From positions 1 to 64,000 of the forward strand of contig VCMS01000226.1 of the NCBI GenBank assembly GCA_022539475.1: a DNA stretch of 64,000 nucleotides, read 5' to 3'. Below are positions 8,224-17,246 of this stretch, piece after piece. The position numbers and the translations under genes are program-made. The DNA is from Gracilaria domingensis. Lineage: Eukaryota; Rhodophyta; Florideophyceae; Gracilariales; Gracilariaceae. Numbering within the stretch: the stretch's first letter is position 1; each line of letters opens with the position of its first letter. The notes under the pieces are model-generated. The model had not been told where the DNA came from. It worked only from the letters and a program-made list of their open reading frames with translations, and did not search any database.

Positions 8224-9039
8224 TGTTGTGCAAAACCCAGCGATGGAGAAAGACACGCAAAGGCGGTTCAGACCCTCTCTCAAGAGGCGAGCACAGCAGT
8301 AGAGCGCTCCCACAGGTACGACACGGCAATGCCGGGTGTAAGACCGGGGTCGACCCTTCCCAAGTAATGGAGGGAGCGAAGCGGCGAAGAAGAAGCGTCC
8401 AGCGGTAGAGAACACACGACACAAGTCGGCAGTAGCGTCACGTGCGTAGCACGCGGTACCCACGAGTGTGGCGATGACACGCGAGAGCGGTAATAGCCCA
8501 CGCGAGTGTGTCGAGCCACGAACGGTATGCACCGGTACACCAAGTAGTGCTACCTGTATAACAGGGACAGAAATAAAAAAAACACACACAAAGTAAACAC
8601 GCGAAAGCGGTAGTGGTGTTAATGATGCCGCGAGGCGGATGATGAACCCTGCACAAGGTGTCGACTCTCCGGGAGGAGGATATCGGTCACCAAGGGTGAA
8701 ACATCAGAGCCGAACACTCGGTTAGTCCGTTTACTTCCCCGACAATGGGTGCAGCTCAACCTACTAAGTAGTGTAGAGTGCCAACCCACTGTCAAGCGGT
8801 GTAGCGAAAATATCTAGAATAAACATCTAAAATACCCCAACTAATGGGTGCAAACTTCCCACACGTGTGTGACCCACCGGCTAAGCCGTGCGCCTCATAA
8901 CACTAATTCTAATATTAAGTATACCCAAGAATGGGCTGATCTCACCAGTTACTCATACTGTGTGCCACCACCTCCCGGCATCGCCGTGCATGTTATGAAT
9001 CGCATCAGCGAAGGAGTCCCGCAATCGCGTTGCACTACA
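8224..9039 (-). repeat. 3' LTR of the 12.4-kb Ty3/gypsy element
   Basis: On the plus strand it begins TGTTGTGCAAAACCC and ends GTTGCACTACA. It is colinear with 19772-20587 over its whole 816 bp. The forward strand of this LTR points towards the antisense ORF that begins 17 bp beyond its end, so an antisense promoter in the LTR could drive that ORF; this is inference. Confidence 0.95.
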
Positions 9040-9053
9040 TTTCCCCCTCCTTA
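9040..9053 (-). other. Polypurine tract of the Ty3/gypsy element
   Basis: Read on the minus strand, AAGGAGGGGGAAA directly precedes the TG of the 3' LTR, the standard place for the plus-strand primer. The second Ty3/gypsy element has AAGGAGGGGAATA at the same place. Confidence 0.85.
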
Positions 9054-9055
9054 GG

Positions 9056-11164
9056 GTGCGAGACGACCACGCGAGCGATTTCGTTTTCCTCCTCTGGAGT
9101 GTATTTAAGCACGTCGGCATGACGGTCTCCAATCCGGCCTCCCCGGTCTCTTCTAACAGCGACTCCGGTCCACCCCTCTCCACGCGTACTGCGGTAGTGT
9201 CTCCTCCGATACCTCGGCGCGCTCTCCCTTCTCTCTCGCTTCCAGCGCTTTCGTCTCTTCCTCGCGCGCTTCCCGCGATGCCGAACCCGAATCAGGGTAG
9301 CAACCAACCGCCTGGCGGGTCTCAGAACCAATACGTTGGTGGTTTCGCTGGGCCTTCACACCCTTCCTCCTCTGGAGTGCCTCTCTCACAGCCGTCTTCC
9401 GCTGGCGTTCCGTTTCCGCAACCGGTCAATCCGGGATTTCACACGGCTCCTCTTCCCCAGACGGGTGGTCAACTTCCGCCCCCGGCGTCTGTACCGCAGT
9501 GGAACTGGATCGCTCCTGCTGTTCCGGTCCAACCGGTAGTCAACCCGTATGCGGGCGCGTGGGCGTCGTATGACGAACTCGACAACGTCGACCCTCGCAG
9601 CAATCCCACACCGTTCTTACGGGCTCCGTGGTTTCATCCGCAAGGCGTGACCAATCGTTCCCTCGTCGAGGCGTATGCCGATGGCAGTGGTCACCTCCCA
9701 GGAGGCGTGCACGTCTGGATGACGGTGACGTTCGACTGGCATTACCGGATTACCGTGCCTACCAACGCGCTCGTCCACCATCGTGGTCAGTCGCACAACT
9801 CCGCCCGAGCGGCCATGGTTCGCGTAGCGCACATGCGCATGTTTCGCACGTACTCAGAGCGCCCGATTCCGGCGAACTTCCGTTTCGACGTGGCCTTCTT
9901 CCGAACACTCGGCGAAATCCAATATGGAGAGAATCTTGCCCGGCTCGCCGGTGTGGTGGAGCGTTACCAGAACGTCCCCGTTCACCAGGATCTCCTGTGC
10001 TGGACCCGTCCGCTTCTGCGTGCAGAATTTCGATATCTCCCACGCGTACCGCGGTCCAACTACCTTCAAACAATGATCCGTCCCGAACGACGTGCCCGCT
10101 CCCGATGGGGTTACCTTATCCCGTATCAAAACACGGAGTCAAACCGGATTCGTCCGCGCCACATGCGTGGGAGATATGTTCCTCTCCCCTTTGTGTGGGC
10201 GTCCGTGGAGGTCTGCCGTGGCTGTTACGTGGAACTCCCCCCCTGTCTCACGTATGTGGGTAGTAGGCTCGTGACAAACCCGTTTACGGGATGGTGGAGC
10301 GTTGTCCTCACGGAGTGGGCGGCGCGAACAGCGGTGTATCTCCTCAACGAGGTATATGACCAGTATCGACTGTGGTTCATTCCCCCGCGCTTGCGGCAAC
10401 TCATCCGAGCCTTGGATCTCACTATCCCGCTTGGCGGTAATGGAAACTTCTCGGAAGTGGTATGCCTCTTGCGAGTGATTGATGGAGTCGACTGGAACCA
10501 GGTTCCTCGTTCGCAGAGCGCGCGCGACGAAGGCGATCTTGCCATTGACCGGTCTCCGGGTCGCAGGTCCCCACTGTCGGGCGATTACATCTACTACGAC
10601 CCCTGGACACGGGTGCCGATTACCAACGCCGAGGCGGAACTTCATCGGAATGCCGAGCGAGTCATCCCTCCGGGGCACCCAACGGGTTTCATCATGACTG
10701 ATGAGTTCTTTCACCCTGTCGGGGATCAAAACATCATGATTGATGACGCTCCCGATGACGGTGACGACTATGGCGATGACAACTTCGCAGCAGCTCCGGT
10801 GGAGGGGGCAGTACCTGCTTCAGCAGTGCCAGGTCCCCAAGCGGGTGTCAACGCGATCTTCCCGACTCCGGTGAATGTTCCCTCTGCGCCTCTAGCGGCT
10901 CCTGGGCCCGTAGTGGCTCCTGTTCCTACGCCTGTGGCGGTTCCGACTCCAGCGGAGAATGTTGCTTCGCCTGCGATGGCGGCGTCGGCTACGCCGAACG
11001 AAGCCGCGAACGCGGGACTTACCGACGAAGCACGGGCTGCCGTGATAGCTCAATTCCTCAGCGAGGCTGGTATCTCCGACTCGACATCTGGCGACGTCTC
11101 GCAGATGCGCGACGCGCTAATTGCGCAGCTTGCGAACGCTGGAGACCAGCAGGAATCCGAGTAA
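9056..11164 (+). CDS. Antisense ORF of the Ty3/gypsy element, 702 codons, conserved, function unknown
   Basis: This open frame is on the strand opposite to gag and pol, between pol and the 3' LTR, and ends tail to tail with pol. The start may be at 9056 or at the ATG at 9119. Residues about 20-150 are Pro/Ser/Gly-rich; residues about 165-480 form a Trp-, Arg- and Pro-rich core (RAPWFHPQGV, LPGGVHVWM, EFRYLPRVPR, GRYVPLPFVWASVEV, YVELPPC, EWAARTAVYLLNEVYDQYRL, WFIPPRLR); then an acidic stretch (DDAPDDGDDYGDD) and an Ala/Pro-rich tail. No signal peptide, membrane segment or catalytic motif is obvious. A related ORF lies in the same antisense position in the second element at 34.3-35.4 kb, so it has been kept by selection or is a shared capture. 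It is not an env gene by orientation, and I do not recognise the fold. Confidence 0.8.
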   Translation: MRDDHASDFVFLLWSVFKHVGMTVSNPASPVSSNSDSGPPLSTRTAVVSPPIPRRALPSLSLPALSSLPRALPAMPNPNQGSNQPPGGSQNQYVGGFAGPSHPSSSGVPLSQPSSAGVPFPQPVNPGFHTAPLPQTGGQLPPPASVPQWNWIAPAVPVQPVVNPYAGAWASYDELDNVDPRSNPTPFLRAPWFHPQGVTNRSLVEAYADGSGHLPGGVHVWMTVTFDWHYRITVPTNALVHHRGQSHNSARAAMVRVAHMRMFRTYSERPIPANFRFDVAFFRTLGEIQYGENLARLAGVVERYQNVPVHQDLLCWTRPLLRAEFRYLPRVPRSNYLQTMIRPERRARSRWGYLIPYQNTESNRIRPRHMRGRYVPLPFVWASVEVCRGCYVELPPCLTYVGSRLVTNPFTGWWSVVLTEWAARTAVYLLNEVYDQYRLWFIPPRLRQLIRALDLTIPLGGNGNFSEVVCLLRVIDGVDWNQVPRSQSARDEGDLAIDRSPGRRSPLSGDYIYYDPWTRVPITNAEAELHRNAERVIPPGHPTGFIMTDEFFHPVGDQNIMIDDAPDDGDDYGDDNFAAAPVEGAVPASAVPGPQAGVNAIFPTPVNVPSAPLAAPGPVVAPVPTPVAVPTPAENVASPAMAASATPNEAANAGLTDEARAAVIAQFLSEAGISDSTSGDVSQMRDALIAQLANAGDQQESE

Positions 11165-11694
11165 CTCGTGCAGCTTCTCCTCTAGGGAGTCCTTCCTAGC
11201 TGATACCCAATAACTTGGCCGTTGTGTGCTCGACTAGCGAGCCACAACATAGTAACATTGACCAGTAAACTGTGAACTTCTCTTGATCTCAAGACTTCTT
11301 CCCTTCTTCCAAGGTGTATACTTCTTAACTTCTCCCTTCCGGGGTGATCTTCCTCTTACGAGTGCTTCTTCCTCTTACGAGTGCTTCTTCCTCTTACGAG
11401 TGCTTCTTCCTCTTACGAGTTCATCTTCCTCTTACGAGTGCTTCTTCTCTTCTGAGCTTCCTTTTCCTCTTCATAGAGTCTTCTTCCTCTTGCGAGTGCT
11501 TCTTAACTTCTCCTCTTCCTGAGGGCGTTACTATTCGAACTTCAACTGTCCTCTCAATAGAGTGTCTCCTCACCACGCGAGTAGCGGTACAGTACTCCTC
11601 TGGAGGTTGTCGCAGCGTTCCTCGATTGAGTGTTGTGGTTCGTAGAACCGTTCGTGCGCGGTACGCGATAAGCTTCCGTCTCCAGCGACGTGTG
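11165..11694. repeat. Spacer between the convergent ORFs, with an 18-bp tandem repeat
   Basis: From about 11349 to 11450 the unit TTCCTCTTACGAGTGCTT is repeated five to six times with small changes, followed by looser CTTCTT-rich copies up to about 11520. It lies between the end of the antisense ORF and the end of pol and encodes nothing recognisable. It may hold overlapping transcript ends for the two converging transcription units. Confidence 0.75.
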
Positions 11695-14600
11695 TTAACC
11701 GACCATCGCTTGATGTAGATTAGCCGGCAACGCCGTGTTAGTACGACGGTGGTACTGCACGATCTTCGATCGGGGTAGGTGCTCCACGGGTTCGTCCGAG
11801 TCCCGCGACGGCGGATAGCCATACCAGCGTACCTGGTACTGAACATACCCCTTCGGGTTCCAACTGTGCCCCACTATGTGGTCGACAACGAACTCTTTCG
11901 AGTAAACTCCCCGCTCGAGCTCTTCCTGCGAAGGGTCGTCAGCGTGCCGCGGCGGTGCCGTTACATAGTCACCAGCGGTGCTGTGAGTTTCTCCTGACGC
12001 CTTCGGCGGTAAGTGTGTCCTCCGCTGAGTGGTCGCTTCCGGAATCCGGGTCTTCTCAAGCAGCTTCGCCGCTTCGGCGGGTCCGCGAACGGCTAGTTCA
12101 CGCGGTAGTTCCCGTCTTGACGGTGAAGGCAGACGCGGAGGCGGGTTGTTCACCACGGCACGTGCCGGTTCACGTGACGACACGCGACGTTTCGCGGTGG
12201 TGGCACTGCCACGAGCTGTGATTGGCCCATTGTGTGGCGCGCGCAGCGCACCCCAAGATTTGTGGTGCGCAAGCGCTCCTGCAGATGCAGTGTGCGTTTT
12301 CCCTAAATCAGGGCTGTAATCCGTATCTCCAGCGAGCGGTGCGCCGTCATGACTTGGTGAAACGTCATGACGTGCGACTTGCGACTTCCCCAAAGCTGGG
12401 TGCAACGGTACACTACCATTACCCGAACCGGGGTGCTTGATCTTCGCTTCAGCGAGCGTCTTCTCTTCTTCCTGCTCTGCAGTGTCAACGATACCGGGAT
12501 CTGCCGTGACTACCCTACAGCGCGCCTGCGAAGGCGGTTTGCGGCGGTCGTCAGCGGCGGAATGCGGCGACTGCGCGTCCGGAATACTCCGTGATACAGT
12601 ATCCAGCTTCGCTGTAGCCTTGCTCTGCCGAGAAGTCGGGTGTTCTTGATCAACTTCCGGCCTTGCCGTGGAAACTTCGCGAACGAGAGCATGCTCCACG
12701 TCCTGCGTCCGTGCGACGATGGGCGCGTGTTCCTGTGACAATTCCCCAGATGGGTGAGCAATACCAGTATCCTGGGACAACCTTGAGTCCGTTCGTTGCG
12801 TGCGGTGTCCTTCCTGAAGGTCGCGATCCTTCGTGGAAGGTTGTGTATCCTCCGCAGAGTTCTGCGCGACAGCGGCCGACTGCGGCGCGTCCTTCGCGAC
12901 TTCAACACGCGACAGCGGGTGATCCTTCCCACTGACAGTGGTGTCCGTAGCAACTACGTCTTCGACGGTGTCCTGAGGCGACTCTGCCTCTGCTTCATTA
13001 CTTTCCCGTGAATCACGGTGCTGCGCCGGTAGCGACACCGGTGACTCACTCTCCGCGACGACGCGTGAATCCTCCTCCCCCTCCTTAGGTGGAGCGTTAC
13101 GGGGAGCAGTCATCACGTCTGTTGACGGTGTAATAGACGCCGTGAAACGCGATTTCACCAGCGGTGTATGTTCCGATATCTCGGCTTGGGACGATATAAT
13201 CGGTACCTCTGCGAGACCCCTTGCAGGGTTGCGAAGCCCCACAGTAGGTGTAGTGTTCTGCGACGAGAATTCTCGGTTCTGTGTCTGTCCAGCTTCCTGC
13301 TGTGAATCTGAAACTATTTCCGTGTGCACGGTTGGGCCCTGCACAACGCGATCGCGGGAGAAACGCTCATGAGCGTCGCCAACTTCCAGTACGACTGTGT
13401 CCGTATTCACGCTAATAACGCGGTATGGACCATCAGCGATGGGTGAAAGCTTGTGGCGCCGCTCTTTTTCAGGGTTGTAGTACTCCTTCCTGACAAAGGC
13501 GAGGTTTCCCACTTTCAGTGGCGGTAGTGGTCTCCGTACCCGGGCATCAAAGTTCCGCTTGTAAGCGTGTTGTGCTTTCGCCATTGACGACCTGGCGACA
13601 GGTACCATTGCGGATAACCACTGCTTCCATTGCAAGTAGTGATCCCGTATTGACGGTGACGTATCCAGCTTTGCTGATGGTTCAACCGCAACTGGCGGTG
13701 GTGTCCGTGAGAGCACGAGCTCAAAGGGCGATAAACCAGTTACTCTGTGAACTTGCGTATTATACGCATACGTCACGGTATCCGTGTAGAGATCCCAAGT
13801 TTTCGGGTGTTCAACAGTATAAGCCCGCAACGCGGAGAGCATCGTCCGGTTAAACCGTTCGACTTGCCCATTGCATTGGGGATGATACGTCGTCGTGAAG
13901 AGATTCTTCACGTCGAGTATCCGACAGACATCCTGGAAGAAACGTGCAGTAAACTGCGGACCATTATCTGAGAGGAGATTGACCGGGGGACCGTAGACCA
14001 TAACCCAATAGCGAACGAATGCCTCTGCAACACTGCGTGCTGTAATCGACTTCAACGGAACTGTCCGGACTAGCTTACTGAATCTATCCGTAATAACGAG
14101 TAAGAACCGATTTCCTCGGGAAGTACGCAAGAACTCGCCGAGTATATCGATGGCAATAAACTCCAACGGCGCCCTTGCGGGGAAAAGTGTTAGTTTCTTC
14201 GCATGGCGACGCTGTTTAACTCGCTCTCGAGCACAATGTGTACACGCCTTCACGGTGGTGTAGCAGTCCAACGCTAACGCGGGCCAGTAGAAATCCCGAC
14301 GCAGTGTCGTGTATAACCGCTTAGCACCCGGATGGGAAGCCATCCGCGAGTGATGCGAGAGATGCAATACCCTTGTTTGTAAGGAGTGAGGAACCACAAT
14401 CTGTGGGGTAGAACGAACCACTCTGACGAGGTAACCTTGTGTGTTGACCCCGAACGGGATGTTAGCACCACCATTAATTTGGGAGCGTATCCTCGTACAG
14501 AACGGGTCAGATTGCTGTTCCCGCACCAGCTCTTCTGGAGTAATGGGGACGAATGTACCGGATTCCGGGTCTTCACCGTCTGCGACGAGCAAATCATCAC

Positions 14601-17136
14601 AGATGTCGTCCGACACGATGTCGTAGTCTTCATCACCCTCCTCCATGAGGAAACAGGGGATATCTTCATCCTCGTCATCGAGGGGTAAAGCTTCACCTTC
14701 AGTTCCTAGACGTGAAAGAGCATCCGCTTGCGCGTTTAAACAACCCTTCTTATAGGTGACCTCGTAGTCAAACTCGGCAAGCCGAAGACGCCAACGCATT
14801 AAGCGTCCGGAAGGCTCCGTGACTGATATTAACCAACGCAAGGCGGAATGATCCGTATTGACGGTAAAGTGCACACCCATAAGATATGGTCGTAGAGTCT
14901 GCAAAGCCCATACCATGGCGAGACACTCCTTCTCGGATACCGAGTAATTGCGCTCGTGCACGTTGAGTGTACGAGACCAATAGCCAATTGGTTTGCGTTC
15001 CCCTTCGGGTGTAGTCTGAAAGAGAGCGCAGCCAATTTGGTAATCGCTCGAATCCGTATCCACGGTGTACGGCAACCCGTTCTTCGGTAACGCTAACACG
15101 GGTGCCGTGGTAACAGCCTCTTTAAGAGAGTTGAAAGCCTCCACTTGCGCGGGGGTAAGTGGTCCCAATTTGGGCGGTTGTCCCTTCTTCAGGAGTTCGT
15201 TGAGCGGTCCCGCGATCTTCGCGAAGCGAGAAATGAACCGTCTATAAACGTTGCATAGCCCTAGAAAGGAGCGTAGCTCTGTCTGTGTAGTGGGGTGCTT
15301 CGCCTCTTTGAAGGACTTCACGCGAGCTTCCTCGATCAGTAACCGTCCTGGACGTATGACATGGCCCAGATACTTCACTGAGTGAGTGAAAAACTCACAC
15401 TTCCTCAATTTGAGAGTAATTCCAGCATCCCGCAAAGCGGTCATTATCTCCCGAACATGTTCGAGGTGATCGTCCAAACTGTTGGAAAACACGATGATGT
15501 CATCGAGGTATACCAAGCAACTCCGCCATTTGAAGCGAGCTAACAAAATGTCCAGAGCACGCTGAAACGTAGCGGGGGCGTTCGTTAACCCGAACGGCAT
15601 ACGCTTAAAGCGGTATAGTCCTGAATGACAGGTAAATGCGGTCTTGTCACGGTCTTCCGGTCTAACTGGTACTTGCCAGTAACCCCAGTTTGCATCCAAA
15701 GTGGAGAAAACAGTAGCATCGCCAAGCGAGTCGATATACTCGTCCATACGAGGTATGGGGTACACGTCTTTGACGGTGACATCGTTCAAGCGACGATAGT
15801 CGATACAAAAGCGCCAGGACCCGTCGGGTTTCGGAGCCAGTACAACTGGAGATGCCCACGGCGACTGAGCCGGTTCTATCACGCCAGCGCGGAGCATTTT
15901 GTTGATCTGAAACTCTTCCTCTTCCCGTGCTTTCGGGCCTGCCCTGTAAGGGTGCTGAGCAATCGGCTTGGTCTCTGGCAGGAGGTCAATCCGGTGTTCC
16001 GTAGTTGAAACCTCTCCGAGGGAACAATCCCACATTGGTGTAAACTCTCGCAACATGTTGCGCAACTTCTCACGGTGTGAAACCGGTACATGACCGAGAT
16101 TCAATTCTTCTAACTCCTTGATAGGGTCAATCTTGTCATAACTCGTAGGAACGGTCCTAGCTTCCGAGTCATTCGTGTGTTCAACCGTCTGGGACGGGTG
16201 TTCAACCGTCTGGGACGGGTCCGACGCAGACGAGCGCGACGATTCTCCCTCCCCCTCCTTAGGGTGAAGCAAACCAGTGCGTTCTTCAGCAAGCCCGAGC
16301 ATCTCGGCGGCAGTCACCTTTGTAGGGATAAGCGCCGTAGGGTGCGGTAAGACAGAACCAATTACTTGGTTCTTCACCAGGTACTGGGGCTTCTTGCCAA
16401 AGTTGGCCAACATAACCCGAAAGGGGTGTTCGCTGTTGATTTGAACAACTCCGTTCGCCAACGCGACCTGATACTTCTCGTATAACGAGTTCAATGGTTG
16501 AACAACCCGCAAACCACGCGGTGCGGCAGTAACATCAACCCAAACCTGGGATTCTGGCGGAATAGAAATTGCACGCGCTACGCGGAGCTTCGGCGACTCC
16601 TTCGGAGGTGAGGAATCCTGTAGAGGAGCGGGTAGTGGTACCAGCTTAGCTGACGCTCGGCGTAATGAGCGACGAACAATCGGTACAACCGAACCATCTT
16701 CCATTTCCACTTCACGCGCACGCGGTCGTATGGCTTCGACATATCTGTCGCAGAAGTCACACCCTAGAATGACAGGGGCAGCGAGCGTCTTGCAGACGAT
16801 GAATTCTACCTGCTCGATGCAGTTACCAATCCTGACAATCAGTGAAACCATTCCAGCCGTTTGTAACGGGTTATTGTTAGCATCTGCCACGTCCATGACG
16901 GGTCCAGAGCGGACTCGACAACGGAGTTCCGGCGGTAGTAATGACTCAACAATGAAGTTGGGGCCAGCACCTGTATCCAAGACAGAGAGATGACGCACCA
17001 TATACTGGGTGGATAGGCCAAGGTCAGCAAATATCTTGTAGTTTCGCTTGGCCATTACCATGACTCGATCCGGGATCCGGTTGTTCCTGAACCGTATCCA
17101 CGGGCGACGTAACACACCAATGGTGGTAGAGTCCAC
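11695..17136 (-). CDS. Pol polyprotein of the Ty3/gypsy element, C-terminal chromodomain
   Basis: A single open frame of 1813 codons. Order: aspartic protease (LSVLDTGAGPNFIVES), reverse transcriptase (WRFCIDYRRLN, LVYLDDIIVFS), RNase H (YTVDTDSSDYQIGCAL), integrase with an HHCC zinc site (HLSHHSRMASH, then CTHCARERV) and its DDE core (FIAIDILGEF, LLSDNGPQF, NGQVERFNR). A very long hydrophilic, low-complexity linker of about 450 residues follows, then a chromodomain at the extreme C-terminus (EFVVDHIVGHSWNPKG, YQVRWYGYPPS). Protease-RT-RH-IN order with a chromodomain places it with chromovirus-like Ty3/gypsy elements, whose chromodomain can steer integration to marked chromatin. The linker length is unusual. 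Confidence 0.93.
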   Translation of the reverse strand: MDSTTIGVLRRPWIRFRNNRIPDRVMVMAKRNYKIFADLGLSTQYMVRHLSVLDTGAGPNFIVESLLPPELRCRVRSGPVMDVADANNNPLQTAGMVSLIVRIGNCIEQVEFIVCKTLAAPVILGCDFCDRYVEAIRPRAREVEMEDGSVVPIVRRSLRRASAKLVPLPAPLQDSSPPKESPKLRVARAISIPPESQVWVDVTAAPRGLRVVQPLNSLYEKYQVALANGVVQINSEHPFRVMLANFGKKPQYLVKNQVIGSVLPHPTALIPTKVTAAEMLGLAEERTGLLHPKEGEGESSRSSASDPSQTVEHPSQTVEHTNDSEARTVPTSYDKIDPIKELEELNLGHVPVSHREKLRNMLREFTPMWDCSLGEVSTTEHRIDLLPETKPIAQHPYRAGPKAREEEEFQINKMLRAGVIEPAQSPWASPVVLAPKPDGSWRFCIDYRRLNDVTVKDVYPIPRMDEYIDSLGDATVFSTLDANWGYWQVPVRPEDRDKTAFTCHSGLYRFKRMPFGLTNAPATFQRALDILLARFKWRSCLVYLDDIIVFSNSLDDHLEHVREIMTALRDAGITLKLRKCEFFTHSVKYLGHVIRPGRLLIEEARVKSFKEAKHPTTQTELRSFLGLCNVYRRFISRFAKIAGPLNELLKKGQPPKLGPLTPAQVEAFNSLKEAVTTAPVLALPKNGLPYTVDTDSSDYQIGCALFQTTPEGERKPIGYWSRTLNVHERNYSVSEKECLAMVWALQTLRPYLMGVHFTVNTDHSALRWLISVTEPSGRLMRWRLRLAEFDYEVTYKKGCLNAQADALSRLGTEGEALPLDDEDEDIPCFLMEEGDEDYDIVSDDICDDLLVADGEDPESGTFVPITPEELVREQQSDPFCTRIRSQINGGANIPFGVNTQGYLVRVVRSTPQIVVPHSLQTRVLHLSHHSRMASHPGAKRLYTTLRRDFYWPALALDCYTTVKACTHCARERVKQRRHAKKLTLFPARAPLEFIAIDILGEFLRTSRGNRFLLVITDRFSKLVRTVPLKSITARSVAEAFVRYWVMVYGPPVNLLSDNGPQFTARFFQDVCRILDVKNLFTTTYHPQCNGQVERFNRTMLSALRAYTVEHPKTWDLYTDTVTYAYNTQVHRVTGLSPFELVLSRTPPPVAVEPSAKLDTSPSIRDHYLQWKQWLSAMVPVARSSMAKAQHAYKRNFDARVRRPLPPLKVGNLAFVRKEYYNPEKERRHKLSPIADGPYRVISVNTDTVVLEVGDAHERFSRDRVVQGPTVHTEIVSDSQQEAGQTQNREFSSQNTTPTVGLRNPARGLAEVPIISSQAEISEHTPLVKSRFTASITPSTDVMTAPRNAPPKEGEEDSRVVAESESPVSLPAQHRDSRESNEAEAESPQDTVEDVVATDTTVSGKDHPLSRVEVAKDAPQSAAVAQNSAEDTQPSTKDRDLQEGHRTQRTDSRLSQDTGIAHPSGELSQEHAPIVARTQDVEHALVREVSTARPEVDQEHPTSRQSKATAKLDTVSRSIPDAQSPHSAADDRRKPPSQARCRVVTADPGIVDTAEQEEEKTLAEAKIKHPGSGNGSVPLHPALGKSQVARHDVSPSHDGAPLAGDTDYSPDLGKTHTASAGALAHHKSWGALRAPHNGPITARGSATTAKRRVSSREPARAVVNNPPPRLPSPSRRELPRELAVRGPAEAAKLLEKTRIPEATTQRRTHLPPKASGETHSTAGDYVTAPPRHADDPSQEELERGVYSKEFVVDHIVGHSWNPKGYVQYQVRWYGYPPSRDSDEPVEHLPRSKIVQYHRRTNTALPANLHQAMVG

Positions 17137-17246
17137 GTCTAAGACGGTCTGTTTCCTCGAAAGGATTTTGACCTGGGAGCGAGGCGGTGACGCCTCGGGC
17201 GCCGTAGACCTCGACTCGGGCGCCTCTCCATTGGAGACTCCCGTAC

